Shown: positions 16,718 to 25,755, counted from the first letter of the stretch. The stretch is 64,000 nt of DNA from Klenkia sesuvii (GCF_037083825.1 NZ_JBAPLU010000007.1:62001-126000), one strand, 5' to 3'. Notes: generated from the letters alone by a model not told the origin. Made by a program: numbers and translations.

Positions 16718-17185
16718 TCAGCCGAGCCGGGCGGCGAGCGTGCCGGCCTCCTTCTTCAGGACCACGACGGCGAGCTCGTCCACCGCGCCCTCGGCCTTGC
16801 GGCCCACGAACGGGGCATCGACGTGCGAGCGGCCGCTGCTGGTGATGGTGGCGCCCCCGGTGATGCGCCGTTCGCCCTCGAGCCGCACGTCGCGGCCGAA
16901 CAGGGTGGTGGTGACCAGCACGGTGCCGGTCGCGCCGTCGCCGTCCACGGTCCAGGTGCGGACGTCGGTGACCTCCACCCGGTCGCCGACGAACTTCGCG
17001 AACGCCTGCGGGATGCCCTGGGTCGCGACGCTGTAGCGCGCCCGGGTCGTCGTCCCGTCGACGACCACCTCGCGGACGTCGGCGCCGAGGTCGTGCAGGG
17101 CGGCGCGGACGAACGACTCGTCGGTCAGCGTGGCGACGACGGTCGCGGGGGAGGCGGGCACGGTGGTCTCGTGGCTGAACGGCAC
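16718..17185 (-). CDS. DUF2505 (START-like) protein
   Basis: 155 residues, starting FSHETTVPASPATVVATLTDESFVRA, the characteristic opening of DUF2505, an actinobacterial SRPBCC/START-like fold with a hydrophobic cavity. The rest alternates strands (TTRARYSVATQGIPQAFAKFVG, GTVLVTTTLFGRDV) and ends in a long helix. GTG 17185 is used. Probably binds a lipid-like ligand; no ligand is known. Confidence 0.8.
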   Translation of the reverse strand: MPFSHETTVPASPATVVATLTDESFVRAALHDLGADVREVVVDGTTTRARYSVATQGIPQAFAKFVGDRVEVTDVRTWTVDGDGATGTVLVTTTLFGRDVRLEGERRITGGATITSSGRSHVDAPFVGRKAEGAVDELAVVVLKKEAGTLAARLG

Positions 17186-17239
17186 GACCTCATCGTCACC
17201 CGGCGGCGCGCATCCCGTCGGGCGGCCGGTGCCGGGTGG

Positions 17240-17313
17240 TGGGGCGGGTGGGGCTCGAACCCACGACCCAGGGATTATGAGTCCCATGCTCTGACCGGCT
17301 GAGCTACCGCCCC
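17240..17313 (-). tRNA. tRNA-Met (CAU), elongator type
   Basis: On the minus strand a full 74-nt cloverleaf folds: acceptor GGGGCGG/CCGCCCC, D arm GCTC/GAGC, anticodon loop CTCATAA (anticodon CAT) and T arm GTGGG-TTCGAGC-CCCAC. An A discriminator is followed by encoded CCA. The first pair is G-C, which rules out the initiator. A lysidine-modified Ile(CAU) tRNA cannot be excluded by sequence alone. Confidence 0.95.
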
Positions 17314-17373
17314 GCGGGGACGCGCCCCGTGCCCGCACAGCCTGCCATGGGCCGCGGCGGCGGGCCGGGACGG

Positions 17374-18408
17374 TCAGACGTCGTCGGTGGTGGGCGCGGT
17401 GCCCTTGGCGGGCACGTCCTCGGCCGGCACGTCGGCGTCCTCGGGGGCCTGGCCGCGGGTCTTGAGCAGACTCGCCACGGTCACCACGAGCAGGACACCG
17501 AGGATGACGACCAGCGACAGCCAGGTCGGGATCTCGGGGACGGCGGTGATGGGCTCGCCGTCGTTGAGGAAGGGCAGCGAGTTGTCGTGGACGGCCTCGA
17601 GGATGAGTTTGACGCCGATGAACCCGAGGATGACGGCCAGCCCGTAGGACAGGTACACCAGCCGCTTGAGCAGGCCGCCGAGCAGGAAGTACAGCTGCCG
17701 CAGCCCCATGAGGGCGAAGACGTTGGCGGTGAAGACGATGAACGCCTCCCGGGTCAGCCCGAAGATGGCCGGGATGGAGTCCAGCGCGAACAGCAGGTCC
17801 GTCGTCCCGAGGGCGAGGATGACCACGATCATCGGGGTGAAGAACTTCTTGCCGCCCTGCTGCACCCGCAGCTTGCTGCCGTGGAACTCCGAGGTCAGCG
17901 GGAGCACCTTGCGCAGCCGGCGGATGAGGGCGTTCTCCTCGTAGTCGTCGTCGTCCTCGCCGCGCACCAGGTTGATCGCGGTGTACACGAGGAAGGCGCC
18001 GAACAGGTAGAAGACCCAGGTGAAGCGCTCGATGAGCTCGGCGCCGGCGAGGATGAACACGCCGCGCAGCACCAGCGCGATGATGATGCCGATCATCAGG
18101 ACTTCCTGCTGCAGCTTCCGCGGCACCTGGAAGCGGGCCATGATGATCACGAAGACGAACAGGTTGTCCACCGACAGCGAGTACTCGGTCAGCCACCCGG
18201 CGTAGAACTGCGTGGCGTAGTCGCCGTTGGTGACGGCCAGCAGCACCAGGCCGAAGAGCAGGGCCAGCGAGACGTAGAAGGTCACCCAGATGCTGGCCTC
18301 CCGCACCGAGGGCTCGTGCGGACGGCGCGCCACGATGGCCAGGTCGGCCAGCAACAGCACCGTCAGACCCACGAACGTGCTGATCTCGAACCAGACCGGG
18401 AGCTCCAC
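17374..18408 (-). CDS. terC: TerC-family integral membrane protein
   Basis: 344 residues with about nine transmembrane helices. Two TerC signatures with acidic residues inside the membrane are present: YSLSVDNLFVFVIIM and TTDLLFALDSIPAIFG. These are the presumed metal-binding sites of TerC/Alx proteins, which are linked to manganese handling and to tellurite resistance. A charged loop (RGEDDDDYEENALIRRLRK) divides the two halves. I choose GTG 18408 (product MELPVWFEIS...) because a TAGTGT -10 box lies 8 nt upstream; GTG 18441 is the longer alternative. It diverges from the Ter operon, so both are likely controlled from the shared 110-bp region. Confidence 0.92.
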   Translation of the reverse strand: MELPVWFEISTFVGLTVLLLADLAIVARRPHEPSVREASIWVTFYVSLALLFGLVLLAVTNGDYATQFYAGWLTEYSLSVDNLFVFVIIMARFQVPRKLQQEVLMIGIIIALVLRGVFILAGAELIERFTWVFYLFGAFLVYTAINLVRGEDDDDYEENALIRRLRKVLPLTSEFHGSKLRVQQGGKKFFTPMIVVILALGTTDLLFALDSIPAIFGLTREAFIVFTANVFALMGLRQLYFLLGGLLKRLVYLSYGLAVILGFIGVKLILEAVHDNSLPFLNDGEPITAVPEIPTWLSLVVILGVLLVVTVASLLKTRGQAPEDADVPAEDVPAKGTAPTTDDV

Positions 18409-18518
18409 GAGCGCGCACACTACGACCGTTGCGTGGTGCACCCCCGAGGCGCCCTGGCGTCGGCGCGCCGCGGTGCCGGAACTGGTCAGACCGTCGACCG
18501 GGCACCTACGCTCCGCCC
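18409..18518. promoter_or_regulatory. divergent leaderless promoters of terC and the Ter operon
   Basis: On the minus strand TAGTGT (18417-18422) precedes the terC GTG by 8 nt. On the plus strand TACGCT (18507-18512) precedes the GTG at 18519 by 6 nt. Both fit the TANNNT -10 of leaderless actinobacterial genes. No clear -35 or operator palindrome was found. Confidence 0.5.
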
Positions 18519-20693
18519 GTGCCGGGCACTGAGCTGACCAAGGGCGCCAACACCCCGCTGCCCCCCGGGGCGACGAGCGTGCGCTGCACCGTCTCGTGGG
18601 GCCGGGCCGAGGTGGAGGTCGACGCCTCTGCGCTGCTGCTGGGGGAGGACGGCCGGGTCCGCAGCGACGCGGACATGGTCTTCTACAACCAGCCCACCTC
18701 CGTCGACGGCGCCGTCCGCCACCTGGGGGGCACGCGCACTGACGACGGCGGGCAGGAGGCCGTCGTGCTCGACCTGGAGTCGCTGCCCGACGACGTCACC
18801 ACGGTCGCCGTCGCCGGCAGCGTGGCGGCCGGCACGTTCGGCGACGTCGAGGACCTCGTGCTCGTCGTGCTCGACCAGGACGGCGCTGCACTCGCCTCCT
18901 ACCGGGTGGCCGGCGCCGAGGGCGAGACCGCCCTGGTGCTGGGGGAGGTCTACCGCCGTGCCGGGGCCTGGCGGGTGCGCGCGGTCGGGCAGGGCTGGTC
19001 CAGCGGGCTGGCCGGGCTGGCCACCGACCTCGGCGTCACCATCAGCGACGACGACACCGACGACCACATCGACGCCGATGCCGACACCGACGCCGACGAC
19101 CCTGCCCCGGGCGTCGACCAGGACCCGGGCGTCCCCGACGCCCCGGAGGGTGCGGACGGCGGCGACCCCGACGACGAGGTCGCCGTGGTCGAGCTGGCCC
19201 CCGCCGAACCCGGTCCGGACGCCGTCGTCGTGGCTGAGCCTGCGCCCCGGACCGTGCCCGCCCCGGTGTCCCCGGGGGCCGCCGCCGGAGCCGCGGCCCC
19301 GACCCGTCGTCCGGCCGCGGGGCTGCGCACCCGAAAGCAGCCGGTGACCAGGTCCGCCCCGCCCGCCCTGAAGCTGGCCGGGGGAGAAGGGTGGACGGCG
19401 GCGCGGCTGTTCTCCATCTCCGGCGTGGGCAACGCCGCGGAGCAGGAGAAGCGGGCCACCTCCGCGTTGCTGGCCACGATGATGGCGGTCAAGCCGTTCG
19501 GCCGTGGGCTCACCGCCCGCTTCGGGGCCCCGGCCGGGTTGCTGGAGACCTACCTCGAGGTGCCCTTCCACCGGGGGGAGGCGGTGGTGGTGCCCGACGG
19601 CGTCCTGCGCGTGCAGCGCGGCGCCAAGCTGTGGACCGCCCTGCTGGAGACCAAGACCGGCACCGGCCAGCTGCGCACCGACCAGGTGGAGAACTACCTC
19701 GACGTCGCCAAGCGGGAGGGGTACGACGCCGTCGTCACCCTCTCCAACGAGATCGCCCCGGCGGTCGGTGAGCACCCCGTCGCGGTCGACAAGCGCAAGC
19801 TGGCCAAGGTCGCCCTGTTCCACCTCTCCTGGGCCGAGGTGGTGCACGAGGCGCAGATGGTGCTCACCCACCGCGGGGTGGCCGATGCCGGGCAGGCGTG
19901 GCTGCTGCACGAGTTCCTGCGCTACGTCCAGCACCCGCGGTCGGGGGCTGCCGGGTTCGACGACATGGGCGCCTCGTGGGTGCCGGTGCGCGAGGCGGTC
20001 GCGGCCGGGACCCTGCGACCGGGTGACCGCAAGGTGCCCGCCGCCGTCGACGCCTGGGTCCGGCTGGTCCGGCAGCTGTGCCTGCGGCTGACCGCCGAGC
20101 TCGGGGTGGAGGTCGCCCACGTGCTGCCCCGCCGGCTGGCCACCGACCCGGCCGCACGCACCCGCGCCGGGGTCGACACCCTGGCCGCCTCCGGCCGGCT
20201 GGAGGCCACGTTGCGGGTGCCCGGCGCGGTCGGCCCGCTCGAGGTGGTGGCCGACCTGCGCACCGGCCAGGTGCGCACGTCGACCCGGGTGCCCGCCCCG
20301 CAGGAGGGCACCAACCACCGCCGGGTCGGCTGGCTGGTGAAGCAGCTCGCCGCCGCGCCCGGTGACCTCCTCGTCGAGGCCGACTTCGGCGGCGAGGCCC
20401 CGCCGACCTGCGAGCAGCTGCAGCTCGTGCGCACCGACCCGGCGTGCCTGGCGCCGGCCGGGCGCGTGCCGCTCGGGTCCTTCCACCTCGCCCGCAGCGT
20501 GCCGATGGGCACGAAGCGCTCCGGGGTCCGGGGTGCCTTCATCCCCAGCGTGGTCGCGGCCGTGGAGGGTTTCTACGGCGACGTCGTCCAGCCCGTGCGG
20601 CCCTGGGTCGCCCGTGCCCCGCGGCTGCCCGACGACCCCGCGGACGCGACCGACGTCGACCAGGAACCTCCGGTGGCGGCCGCTCGTCCATGA
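18519..20693 (+). CDS. TerD domain fused to a PD-(D/E)XK nuclease-like domain
   Basis: 724 residues. Residues 1-175 form a TerD domain, but the calcium-binding positions are eroded (VEVDASALLL kept; the D-N-x-T-G-x-G-x-G-D-D-E loop is replaced by GGTRTDDGGQEA). Residues 176-290 are an Asp- then Pro/Ala-rich linker (DDDTDDHIDADADTDADD). From about 295 a conserved domain carries VVPDGVLRV (D360) and LLETKTG (E377-x-K379), the spacing of a PD-(D/E)XK nuclease core, followed by a helix with QVENYLDVAKREGYDAV. This matches the DNA-processing arm predicted for Ter systems. It is the first gene of the operon, starting at a leaderless GTG. Confidence 0.82.
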   Translation: MPGTELTKGANTPLPPGATSVRCTVSWGRAEVEVDASALLLGEDGRVRSDADMVFYNQPTSVDGAVRHLGGTRTDDGGQEAVVLDLESLPDDVTTVAVAGSVAAGTFGDVEDLVLVVLDQDGAALASYRVAGAEGETALVLGEVYRRAGAWRVRAVGQGWSSGLAGLATDLGVTISDDDTDDHIDADADTDADDPAPGVDQDPGVPDAPEGADGGDPDDEVAVVELAPAEPGPDAVVVAEPAPRTVPAPVSPGAAAGAAAPTRRPAAGLRTRKQPVTRSAPPALKLAGGEGWTAARLFSISGVGNAAEQEKRATSALLATMMAVKPFGRGLTARFGAPAGLLETYLEVPFHRGEAVVVPDGVLRVQRGAKLWTALLETKTGTGQLRTDQVENYLDVAKREGYDAVVTLSNEIAPAVGEHPVAVDKRKLAKVALFHLSWAEVVHEAQMVLTHRGVADAGQAWLLHEFLRYVQHPRSGAAGFDDMGASWVPVREAVAAGTLRPGDRKVPAAVDAWVRLVRQLCLRLTAELGVEVAHVLPRRLATDPAARTRAGVDTLAASGRLEATLRVPGAVGPLEVVADLRTGQVRTSTRVPAPQEGTNHRRVGWLVKQLAAAPGDLLVEADFGGEAPPTCEQLQLVRTDPACLAPAGRVPLGSFHLARSVPMGTKRSGVRGAFIPSVVAAVEGFYGDVVQPVRPWVARAPRLPDDPADATDVDQEPPVAAARP

Positions 20694-20730
20694 CAGCGGC
20701 GGCAGGGATGCCCCCCCAATCGAGTCTGCA

Positions 20731-20736
20731 TAGGAT
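20731..20736 (+). promoter_or_regulatory. candidate internal promoter (-10 TAGGAT) before the first free-standing terD
   Basis: The 127-bp gap after the TerD-nuclease gene is the largest in the Ter run and is locally A+T-richer. It contains TAGGAT at 20731, next to the palindrome GATCGATC. The mRNA would have an ~80-nt leader ending in GGAG before the GTG at 20821. No strong -35 is seen. Confidence 0.4.
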
Positions 20737-20820
20737 CGATCACGACATCCCGATCGCCGACACCGGGCACGCACGGGCCCACCAGGCGCCCCACCCGGGG
20801 CCGAGGAACGGAGAACCCAC

Positions 20821-21396
20821 GTGGCAGTGAGCCTGACCAAGGGCGGCAACGTCTCGCTGACGAAGGAGGCCCCCGGCCTGCGCGCCGTCACCGTCGGGCT
20901 GGGCTGGGACGCCCGCACGACCGACGGCAAGCCCTTCGACCTGGACGCCTCGGCCATCGGGTGCCGCCCCGACGGCAAGGTCGCCTCCGACGAGCACTTC
21001 GTGTTCTTCAACAACCTGCGCAGCCCCGACGGCGCCATCGAGCACACCGGCGACAACGTGACCGGTGAGGGCGCCGGGGACGACGAGCAGATCAAGGTCG
21101 ACCTGGCCGGCGCACCCGCCGACCTCGACCGCGTCGTGTTCCCGGTCTCCATCTACGAGGCCGACACCCGGGGCCAGAGCTTCGGCCAGGTGCGCAACGC
21201 CTACATCCGGGTGGTCAACCAGGCCGACAACGCCGAGATCGCCCGCTACGACCTCTCCGAGGACGCCAGCACCGAGACCGCCATGGTCTTCGGCGAGCTG
21301 TACCGCAACGGGTCGGACTGGAAGTTCCGCGCCGTGGGCCAGGGCTACTCGACGGGGCTGGGCGGCATCGCCGCCGACTTCGGCGTCAACGTCTGA
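20821..21396 (+). CDS. terD: TerD-family calcium-binding stress protein
   Basis: 191 residues, a canonical single TerD domain. Start signature VSLTKGGNVSLTKEAPGL, first metal strand FDLDASAIG, metal loop HTGDNVTGEGAGDDE, and the conserved end FGELYRNGSDWKFRAVGQGYSTGL...DFGVNV. The fold is a beta sandwich that binds calcium between the DLDAS strand and the GDN/GDDE loop. GGAG precedes GTG 20821. It is the best-conserved TerD of the island and nearly duplicated in the next gene. Confidence 0.95.
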   Translation: MAVSLTKGGNVSLTKEAPGLRAVTVGLGWDARTTDGKPFDLDASAIGCRPDGKVASDEHFVFFNNLRSPDGAIEHTGDNVTGEGAGDDEQIKVDLAGAPADLDRVVFPVSIYEADTRGQSFGQVRNAYIRVVNQADNAEIARYDLSEDASTETAMVFGELYRNGSDWKFRAVGQGYSTGLGGIAADFGVNV

Positions 21397-21454
21397 CCGA
21401 CCGAGCACCCGACCGACCAGCACCGATCAACCAGCAGCGACGAGGGGAACACGC

Positions 21455-22033
21455 GTGGGCGTCAGCTTGAGCAAGGGTGGGAACGTCTCCCTGACGAAGG
21501 AGGCGCCGGGGCTGACCGCGGCCCTGGTCGGGTTGGGGTGGGACGCCCGCACCACGTCGGGCAAGGGCTTCGACCTCGACGCCTCGGCGCTGCTGGTGGG
21601 GGCCGAGGGGCGGGTGCTGTCCGACGCGCACTTCGTGTTCTTCAACAACCTGACCTCACCCGACGGGTCGGTGACCCACACCGGCGACAACCTGACCGGC
21701 GAGGGCGACGGCGACGACGAGGCCCTCACCGTCGACCTCCCGGCGGTGCCCGCCGAGGCCACCAAGATCGTGTTCGCGGTGTCCATCTACGAGGCCGAGG
21801 AGCGGGCGCAGTCCTTCGGCCAGGTGCGCAACGCCTACATCCGGGTGGTCAACCAGGCCGACGGCGCGGAGATCGCCCGCTACGACCTCTCCGAGGACGC
21901 CAGCACCGAGACCGCGATGATCTTCGGCGAGATCTACCGGCACGGCGGCGACTGGAAGTTCCGGGCCGTGGGCCAGGGCTACACCTCGGGCCTGGGCGGC
22001 ATCGCCCGCGACTTCGGCGTCGACGTCGGCTGA
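21455..22033 (+). CDS. terD: TerD-family calcium-binding stress protein, second copy
   Basis: 192 residues, strongly similar to the preceding gene over its whole length (for example SFGQVRNAYIRVVNQAD and ARYDLSEDASTETAM are shared), so it is a tandem duplicate. It keeps the calcium sites FDLDASALL and HTGDNLTGEGDGDDE. GTG 21455 is preceded by GAGGGGAA. Paralog pairs of this kind (terD/terE style) are usual in Ter operons. Confidence 0.95.
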   Translation: MGVSLSKGGNVSLTKEAPGLTAALVGLGWDARTTSGKGFDLDASALLVGAEGRVLSDAHFVFFNNLTSPDGSVTHTGDNLTGEGDGDDEALTVDLPAVPAEATKIVFAVSIYEAEERAQSFGQVRNAYIRVVNQADGAEIARYDLSEDASTETAMIFGEIYRHGGDWKFRAVGQGYTSGLGGIARDFGVDVG

Positions 22034-22038
22034 CCGAC

Positions 22039-22740
22039 GTGCCCATCGACTACACCAAGCGCCCCGCCGGCCCGCCCGCCGGTCCGCCGTCCGGCACCCC
22101 CTCCGGGGGCCAGCCCGGCCCCACCGGCAAGGTCGTGCTGACCAAGTCCGCCCCCACGGTCTCGCTCACCAAGAAGGCGTCGGCCGGCGGCGTGCTGCGG
22201 GTCAACCTCAACTGGACGGCGCGGCCGCCCGGTGAGCAGGGCGGGGGGTTCTTCCGGCGCCGCGAGCCCGACATCGACCTCGACCTGGGCTGCCTGTACG
22301 AGTTCACCGACGGCAGCCGCGGCGTCGTCCAGGCCCTGGGCAACGCCTTCCGCACCGGGCTGCCCGGTGCCCCGTCCCCGGCCATCTGGCTCGACGGCGA
22401 CGACCGCTCGGGCGCGGTCGCCGGCGGGGAGAACCTGTACGTCGACCTGCAGTACGCCGCCCACATCCGGCGGGTGCTGGTCTTCGCCTACATCTACGAC
22501 GGCGTCCCGAACTGGGCGGCCGCCCGGGCGCTGGTCACCCTGACCCCGCCCGACGGCCCGCAGATCGAGGTCCCCCTCGACGAGCCGCGGCCCGGCGCCC
22601 AGACCTGCGCCGTCGCCCTGCTGGCCCCCTCGGACGGGGACCTCTCGGTGCACCGCGAGGTCCGCTACGTCGACGGGGCCCAGCCCCAGCTCGACGCCGC
22701 CTACGGCTGGGGCATCCGCTGGAGCGCGGGCCGCAAGTAG
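22039..22740 (+). CDS. TerA-type tellurium-resistance-like protein
   Basis: 233 residues. A Pro/Gly-rich N-terminus (about 30 residues) precedes a TerA-like variant of the TerD fold: KVVLTKSAPTVSLTKKAS, then VLRVNLNW, DIDLDLGCLYEFTDGSRGVVQALG and VLVFAYIYDGVPNW. It starts 5 nt after the previous stop. The DIDLDLG strand corresponds to the metal strand DLDAS of TerD. TerA proteins accompany TerD in nearly all Ter clusters and probably co-assemble with it; the exact role is unknown. Confidence 0.85.
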   Translation: MPIDYTKRPAGPPAGPPSGTPSGGQPGPTGKVVLTKSAPTVSLTKKASAGGVLRVNLNWTARPPGEQGGGFFRRREPDIDLDLGCLYEFTDGSRGVVQALGNAFRTGLPGAPSPAIWLDGDDRSGAVAGGENLYVDLQYAAHIRRVLVFAYIYDGVPNWAAARALVTLTPPDGPQIEVPLDEPRPGAQTCAVALLAPSDGDLSVHREVRYVDGAQPQLDAAYGWGIRWSAGRK

Positions 22741-22784
22741 CCGCGCCCCACCCCGACCACCACGAACGACTCGAGGAGCCCCAC

Positions 22785-23360
22785 ATGAGCGTGAACCTGA
22801 GCAAGGGCCAGAAGGTCTCGTTGGCCAAGCGCGACGGCGGTCAGCTGACCCGGGTCCGCATGGGCCTGGGCTGGGACGCCGTCAAGAAGAAGGGCTTCTT
22901 CGGCAGCCGCGAGCAGTCCATCGACCTCGACGCCTCGGTGCTGATGTTCGACGCGTCGGGCGCCCTGGTCGACCAGGTGTGGTTCCAGCAGCTGCGCAGC
23001 AAGGACGGCTCGGTGCAGCACACCGGCGACAACCGCACCGGCGCCGGCGACGGCGACGACGAGTCCGTCCGCATCGACCTCACCGCCCTCCCGGCGAACG
23101 TCGCCACGCTGGTCTGCACGGTCAACTCGTTCACCGGCCAGGACTTCTCGCAGATCGCCAACGCCTTCTGCCGGCTGATCGACGAGACCACCGAAACCGA
23201 GATCGCCCGGTACGAGCTCAGCGGCTCAGGGCGGCACAACGCCCAGATCATGGCCAAGGTGTCCCGCGACGGCGCAGGCTGGTCGATGACCGCACTGGGC
23301 GTGCCGGCCACCGGCCGCACCTTCCGCGACCTGCTCCCGGCCATCGCCGGCAGCCTGTAG
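22785..23360 (+). CDS. TerD-family protein, TerZ/TerX-like
   Basis: 191 residues. Opening VNLSKGQKVSLAKRDGGQL and an insertion after the first strand (KKKGFFGSREQSIDLDASVLM) resemble the TerZ-like branch. Calcium-site residues are present (IDLDASV, HTGDNRTGAGDGDDE). The C-terminus is shortened and diverges from the usual DFGV ending. GAGGAG lies ahead of ATG 22785. Confidence 0.92.
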   Translation: MSVNLSKGQKVSLAKRDGGQLTRVRMGLGWDAVKKKGFFGSREQSIDLDASVLMFDASGALVDQVWFQQLRSKDGSVQHTGDNRTGAGDGDDESVRIDLTALPANVATLVCTVNSFTGQDFSQIANAFCRLIDETTETEIARYELSGSGRHNAQIMAKVSRDGAGWSMTALGVPATGRTFRDLLPAIAGSL

Positions 23361-23390
23361 CCCACCCCACCGACCCCGGAGGCCGTCCCC

Positions 23391-24617
23391 ATGTCCGAGC
23401 TGGACCTCGGTTCCTCGTCCACGCCCACCGCGGGTGCCCAGCCCGCCCCGGCACAGGGTGCGCTGGTGCTGACGCCGCCGGCGCCGGTGGTCGTCGTCGC
23501 CCCCGAGCAGGCCGCCGGGGCCGTGACGCTGGAGGACGCCAAGCAGGTCGAGCTGCGCAGCAAGGCCACCGCGTTCGTCACCGACCTGGTCTCGCTGGAC
23601 ACCAAGTCGCCGGCGTTCGCGCAGAAGGTCGGCTCGATCACGAACATGGGCGACAAGGAGATGCGCGCCTCGGCGGCGGTCTCCAACCGCATGCTCGAGC
23701 GCCCGGCCGCGGCCATGGGCGCCAAGGGCAAGGAGGGCGACGCCCAGACCCGGGTCTCCAACACCCTCATCGACCTGCGGCACACCGTCACCGAGCTCGA
23801 CCCCAAGCGCTCGGACCTCACCGGGGTCAAGAAGGTGCTGAAGTGGCTGCCCGGCGGGGACAAGATCGACCGCTACTTCGACAAGTACAAGTCGGCCCAG
23901 TCGCACCTGAACGCCATCATCAAGGCCCTCGAGTCCGGTCAGGACGAGCTGCGCAAGGACAACGCGGCGATCGAGACCGAGAAGGCCAACATGTGGACGA
24001 CGATGGCCAAGCTGCGTGAGTACAACGAGCTGGCCACGGCCCTGGACGAGGCGCTCGAGGGCAAGGTGGCCGAGCTCGAGGCCGCCGGCCGCTCCGACGA
24101 CGCGAACACGGTGCGCGCCGACGCGCTCTTCCCGGTGCGCCAGCGCCGGCAGGACATCATGACCCAGCTGGCCGTCGCGGTGCAGGGCTACATGGCCCTG
24201 GACCTCATCCGGCGCAACAACCTCGAGCTGATCCGGGGTGTCGACCGCGCGCAGACCACCACGGTCGCCGCCCTGCGCACCGCCGTCATCGTCTCCCAGG
24301 CGCTGAGCCGGCAGAAGCTGGTGCTCGACCAGATCAACGCGCTCAACACCGTCACCTCCGACCTCATCGAGTCGACCTCGGCGCAGCTGCGCATCCAGGG
24401 CGCCGAGATCAACCAGCAGGCCGCGTCGTCGACCATCGACGTCGCCAAGCTGCAGGCCGCGTTCGACAACGTGTTCGCCACCATGGACGCCGTCGACACG
24501 TTCCGGGCGCAGGCGGTGAGCTCGATGGCCGACACCGTGCAGGCCCTGGAGGGTCAGATCCAGCGGGCCCAGCCCTACCTGGCCCGGGTGCGCGCCAACG
24601 AGGTCACCGGCGGGTGA
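23391..24617 (+). CDS. telA: TelA/KlaA toxic-anion-resistance protein
   Basis: 408 residues, almost entirely alpha-helical from residue 60 onward, matching TelA (PF05816): FVTDLVSLDTKSPAFAQKV, IDRYFDKYKSAQSHLNAII, VQGYMALDLIRRNNLELIRGVDRA and VSQALSRQKLVLDQINALN. TelA proteins are soluble coiled-coil proteins tied to tellurite and colicin resistance and always travel with TerD. The N-terminal ~60 residues are Pro/Ala-rich and begin SELDLGSSS, a motif repeated in neighbours. ATG 23391 follows an AT-poor but purine-containing site (GGAGG about 8 nt upstream). Confidence 0.93.
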   Translation: MSELDLGSSSTPTAGAQPAPAQGALVLTPPAPVVVVAPEQAAGAVTLEDAKQVELRSKATAFVTDLVSLDTKSPAFAQKVGSITNMGDKEMRASAAVSNRMLERPAAAMGAKGKEGDAQTRVSNTLIDLRHTVTELDPKRSDLTGVKKVLKWLPGGDKIDRYFDKYKSAQSHLNAIIKALESGQDELRKDNAAIETEKANMWTTMAKLREYNELATALDEALEGKVAELEAAGRSDDANTVRADALFPVRQRRQDIMTQLAVAVQGYMALDLIRRNNLELIRGVDRAQTTTVAALRTAVIVSQALSRQKLVLDQINALNTVTSDLIESTSAQLRIQGAEINQQAASSTIDVAKLQAAFDNVFATMDAVDTFRAQAVSSMADTVQALEGQIQRAQPYLARVRANEVTGG

Positions 24618-24656
24618 CCGCCCCGGCGCGGCCGGCGGTGACCAGGGAGGGACGGC

Positions 24657-25154
24657 GTGGCCTGGTTCCGGCGTAGCGAGCCGGCCCCGGCCGACCGCGC
24701 ACCGGTCGGCACCGCACCGGTCGAGCAGGAGGACACCCCGGCGGCCCTGGACGCCGACATCGCCCGGGCGGTGGCGCTGGTCAACGCCAGTGGCGGTGAC
24801 CTCCCCGTCGCCGCGGTCGTCGCCGCCCGGCGGGTCACCGACCTGCTGTCGGAGATCGTGCGCACCGCCGAGCTGCGGCCCCTCGACGTGTACGCGGCCA
24901 TCTCGGTGCGGGCGACGGCGACGGACTACCTGCCCACCACGGTGCGCACCTTCGCCTCGCTGGACCCCGAGCTGGTCGACGTCCCGCAGGCCTCGGGGCT
25001 CACCCCGACCCGCTCGCTGCTCGAGCAGCTCGAGTCGCTGGAGGGCGCGGCAGAGCAGGTCCTGGAGGCCACCCGCCGCCAGGACGTCGACGCCCTGATG
25101 ACCCAGGGCAGCTTCCTGCGCACCAAGTTCTCCGGCTCCGACCTCGACCTGTGA
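24657..25154 (+). CDS. helical Ter-island protein of 165 residues, ending SGSDLDL
   Basis: Starts at GTG 24657 behind GGGAGG. After WFRR and an acidic stretch, residues 35-150 are helical with regular Leu/Ala spacing (AVAAVVAARRVTDLLSEIV and LLEQLESLEGAAEQVLEAT). No family is recognised, though helical partners of TelA are common in Ter operons. The last residues, SGSDLDL, match the DLDL motifs repeated in the linker of the product of 25752-26855. It lies between telA and another terD and is surely part of the operon. Confidence 0.75.
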   Translation: MAWFRRSEPAPADRAPVGTAPVEQEDTPAALDADIARAVALVNASGGDLPVAAVVAARRVTDLLSEIVRTAELRPLDVYAAISVRATATDYLPTTVRTFASLDPELVDVPQASGLTPTRSLLEQLESLEGAAEQVLEATRRQDVDALMTQGSFLRTKFSGSDLDL

Positions 25155-25191
25155 ACGGCACCGACCCCGACCCGGCTGGGAGGCCCGCACC

Positions 25192-25755
25192 GTGGCACGC
25201 ATGACCCGCGGGGCCAACGTGGCCCTGACCCGGGAGATCCCCGGCCTGACCCGCCTGGTCGTGGGGGTGGCCTGGGACGCCGGCAGCGAGCGCGTCCTCG
25301 ACGACAACCTCGTGCTGGCGCTGCTGCTGTGCGGCCCCGACCGCACCGTGCTCTCGGGTGAGCACGTGGTGTTCTTCAACCAGCTCACCTCGCCCGAGGA
25401 GTCGGTGGTCGCCCGCGACGACGCGCTGGGCGGCGACCAGGAGCAGGTGGAGGTCGACCTGGCCCGGGTGCCGCCCGAGGTGGCCCGGTTGGTCGCCGTC
25501 CTCTACGTCAACGAGGGCACCACGCAGCGCCGCACGCTCGGCCAGCTGCGCTCGGTGTCGGTGGTGGTGCGCGACGGGGTCGACCACCGCGAGCTGGTCC
25601 GCTCCGAGGACCTCGCACCGGTGCTGCAGGCCGAGACGGCCCTGGTGCTCGGCGAGGTGTACCGGCACGGCGGGGACTGGAAGTTCAAGGTGGTCGGCGA
25701 GGGCTACGCCACCGGTGTCTCGGGCGTCGCGGCCGACTTCGGTGTGCCGCTGTGA
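25192..25755 (+). CDS. divergent TerD-family protein
   Basis: 187 residues with the TerD frame (RGANVALTREIPGL at the start; GEVYRHGGDWKFKVVGEGYATG...DFGVPL at the end), but the first metal strand is VLDDNLVLALLL instead of FDLDAS and the metal loop is VARDDALGGDQEQ. Calcium binding is therefore probably weak or lost, as in the TerD part of the nuclease fusion. GTG 25192 is used. Its stop overlaps the next gene by GTGA, beginning a chain of four such overlaps. Confidence 0.85.
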   Translation: MARMTRGANVALTREIPGLTRLVVGVAWDAGSERVLDDNLVLALLLCGPDRTVLSGEHVVFFNQLTSPEESVVARDDALGGDQEQVEVDLARVPPEVARLVAVLYVNEGTTQRRTLGQLRSVSVVVRDGVDHRELVRSEDLAPVLQAETALVLGEVYRHGGDWKFKVVGEGYATGVSGVAADFGVPL

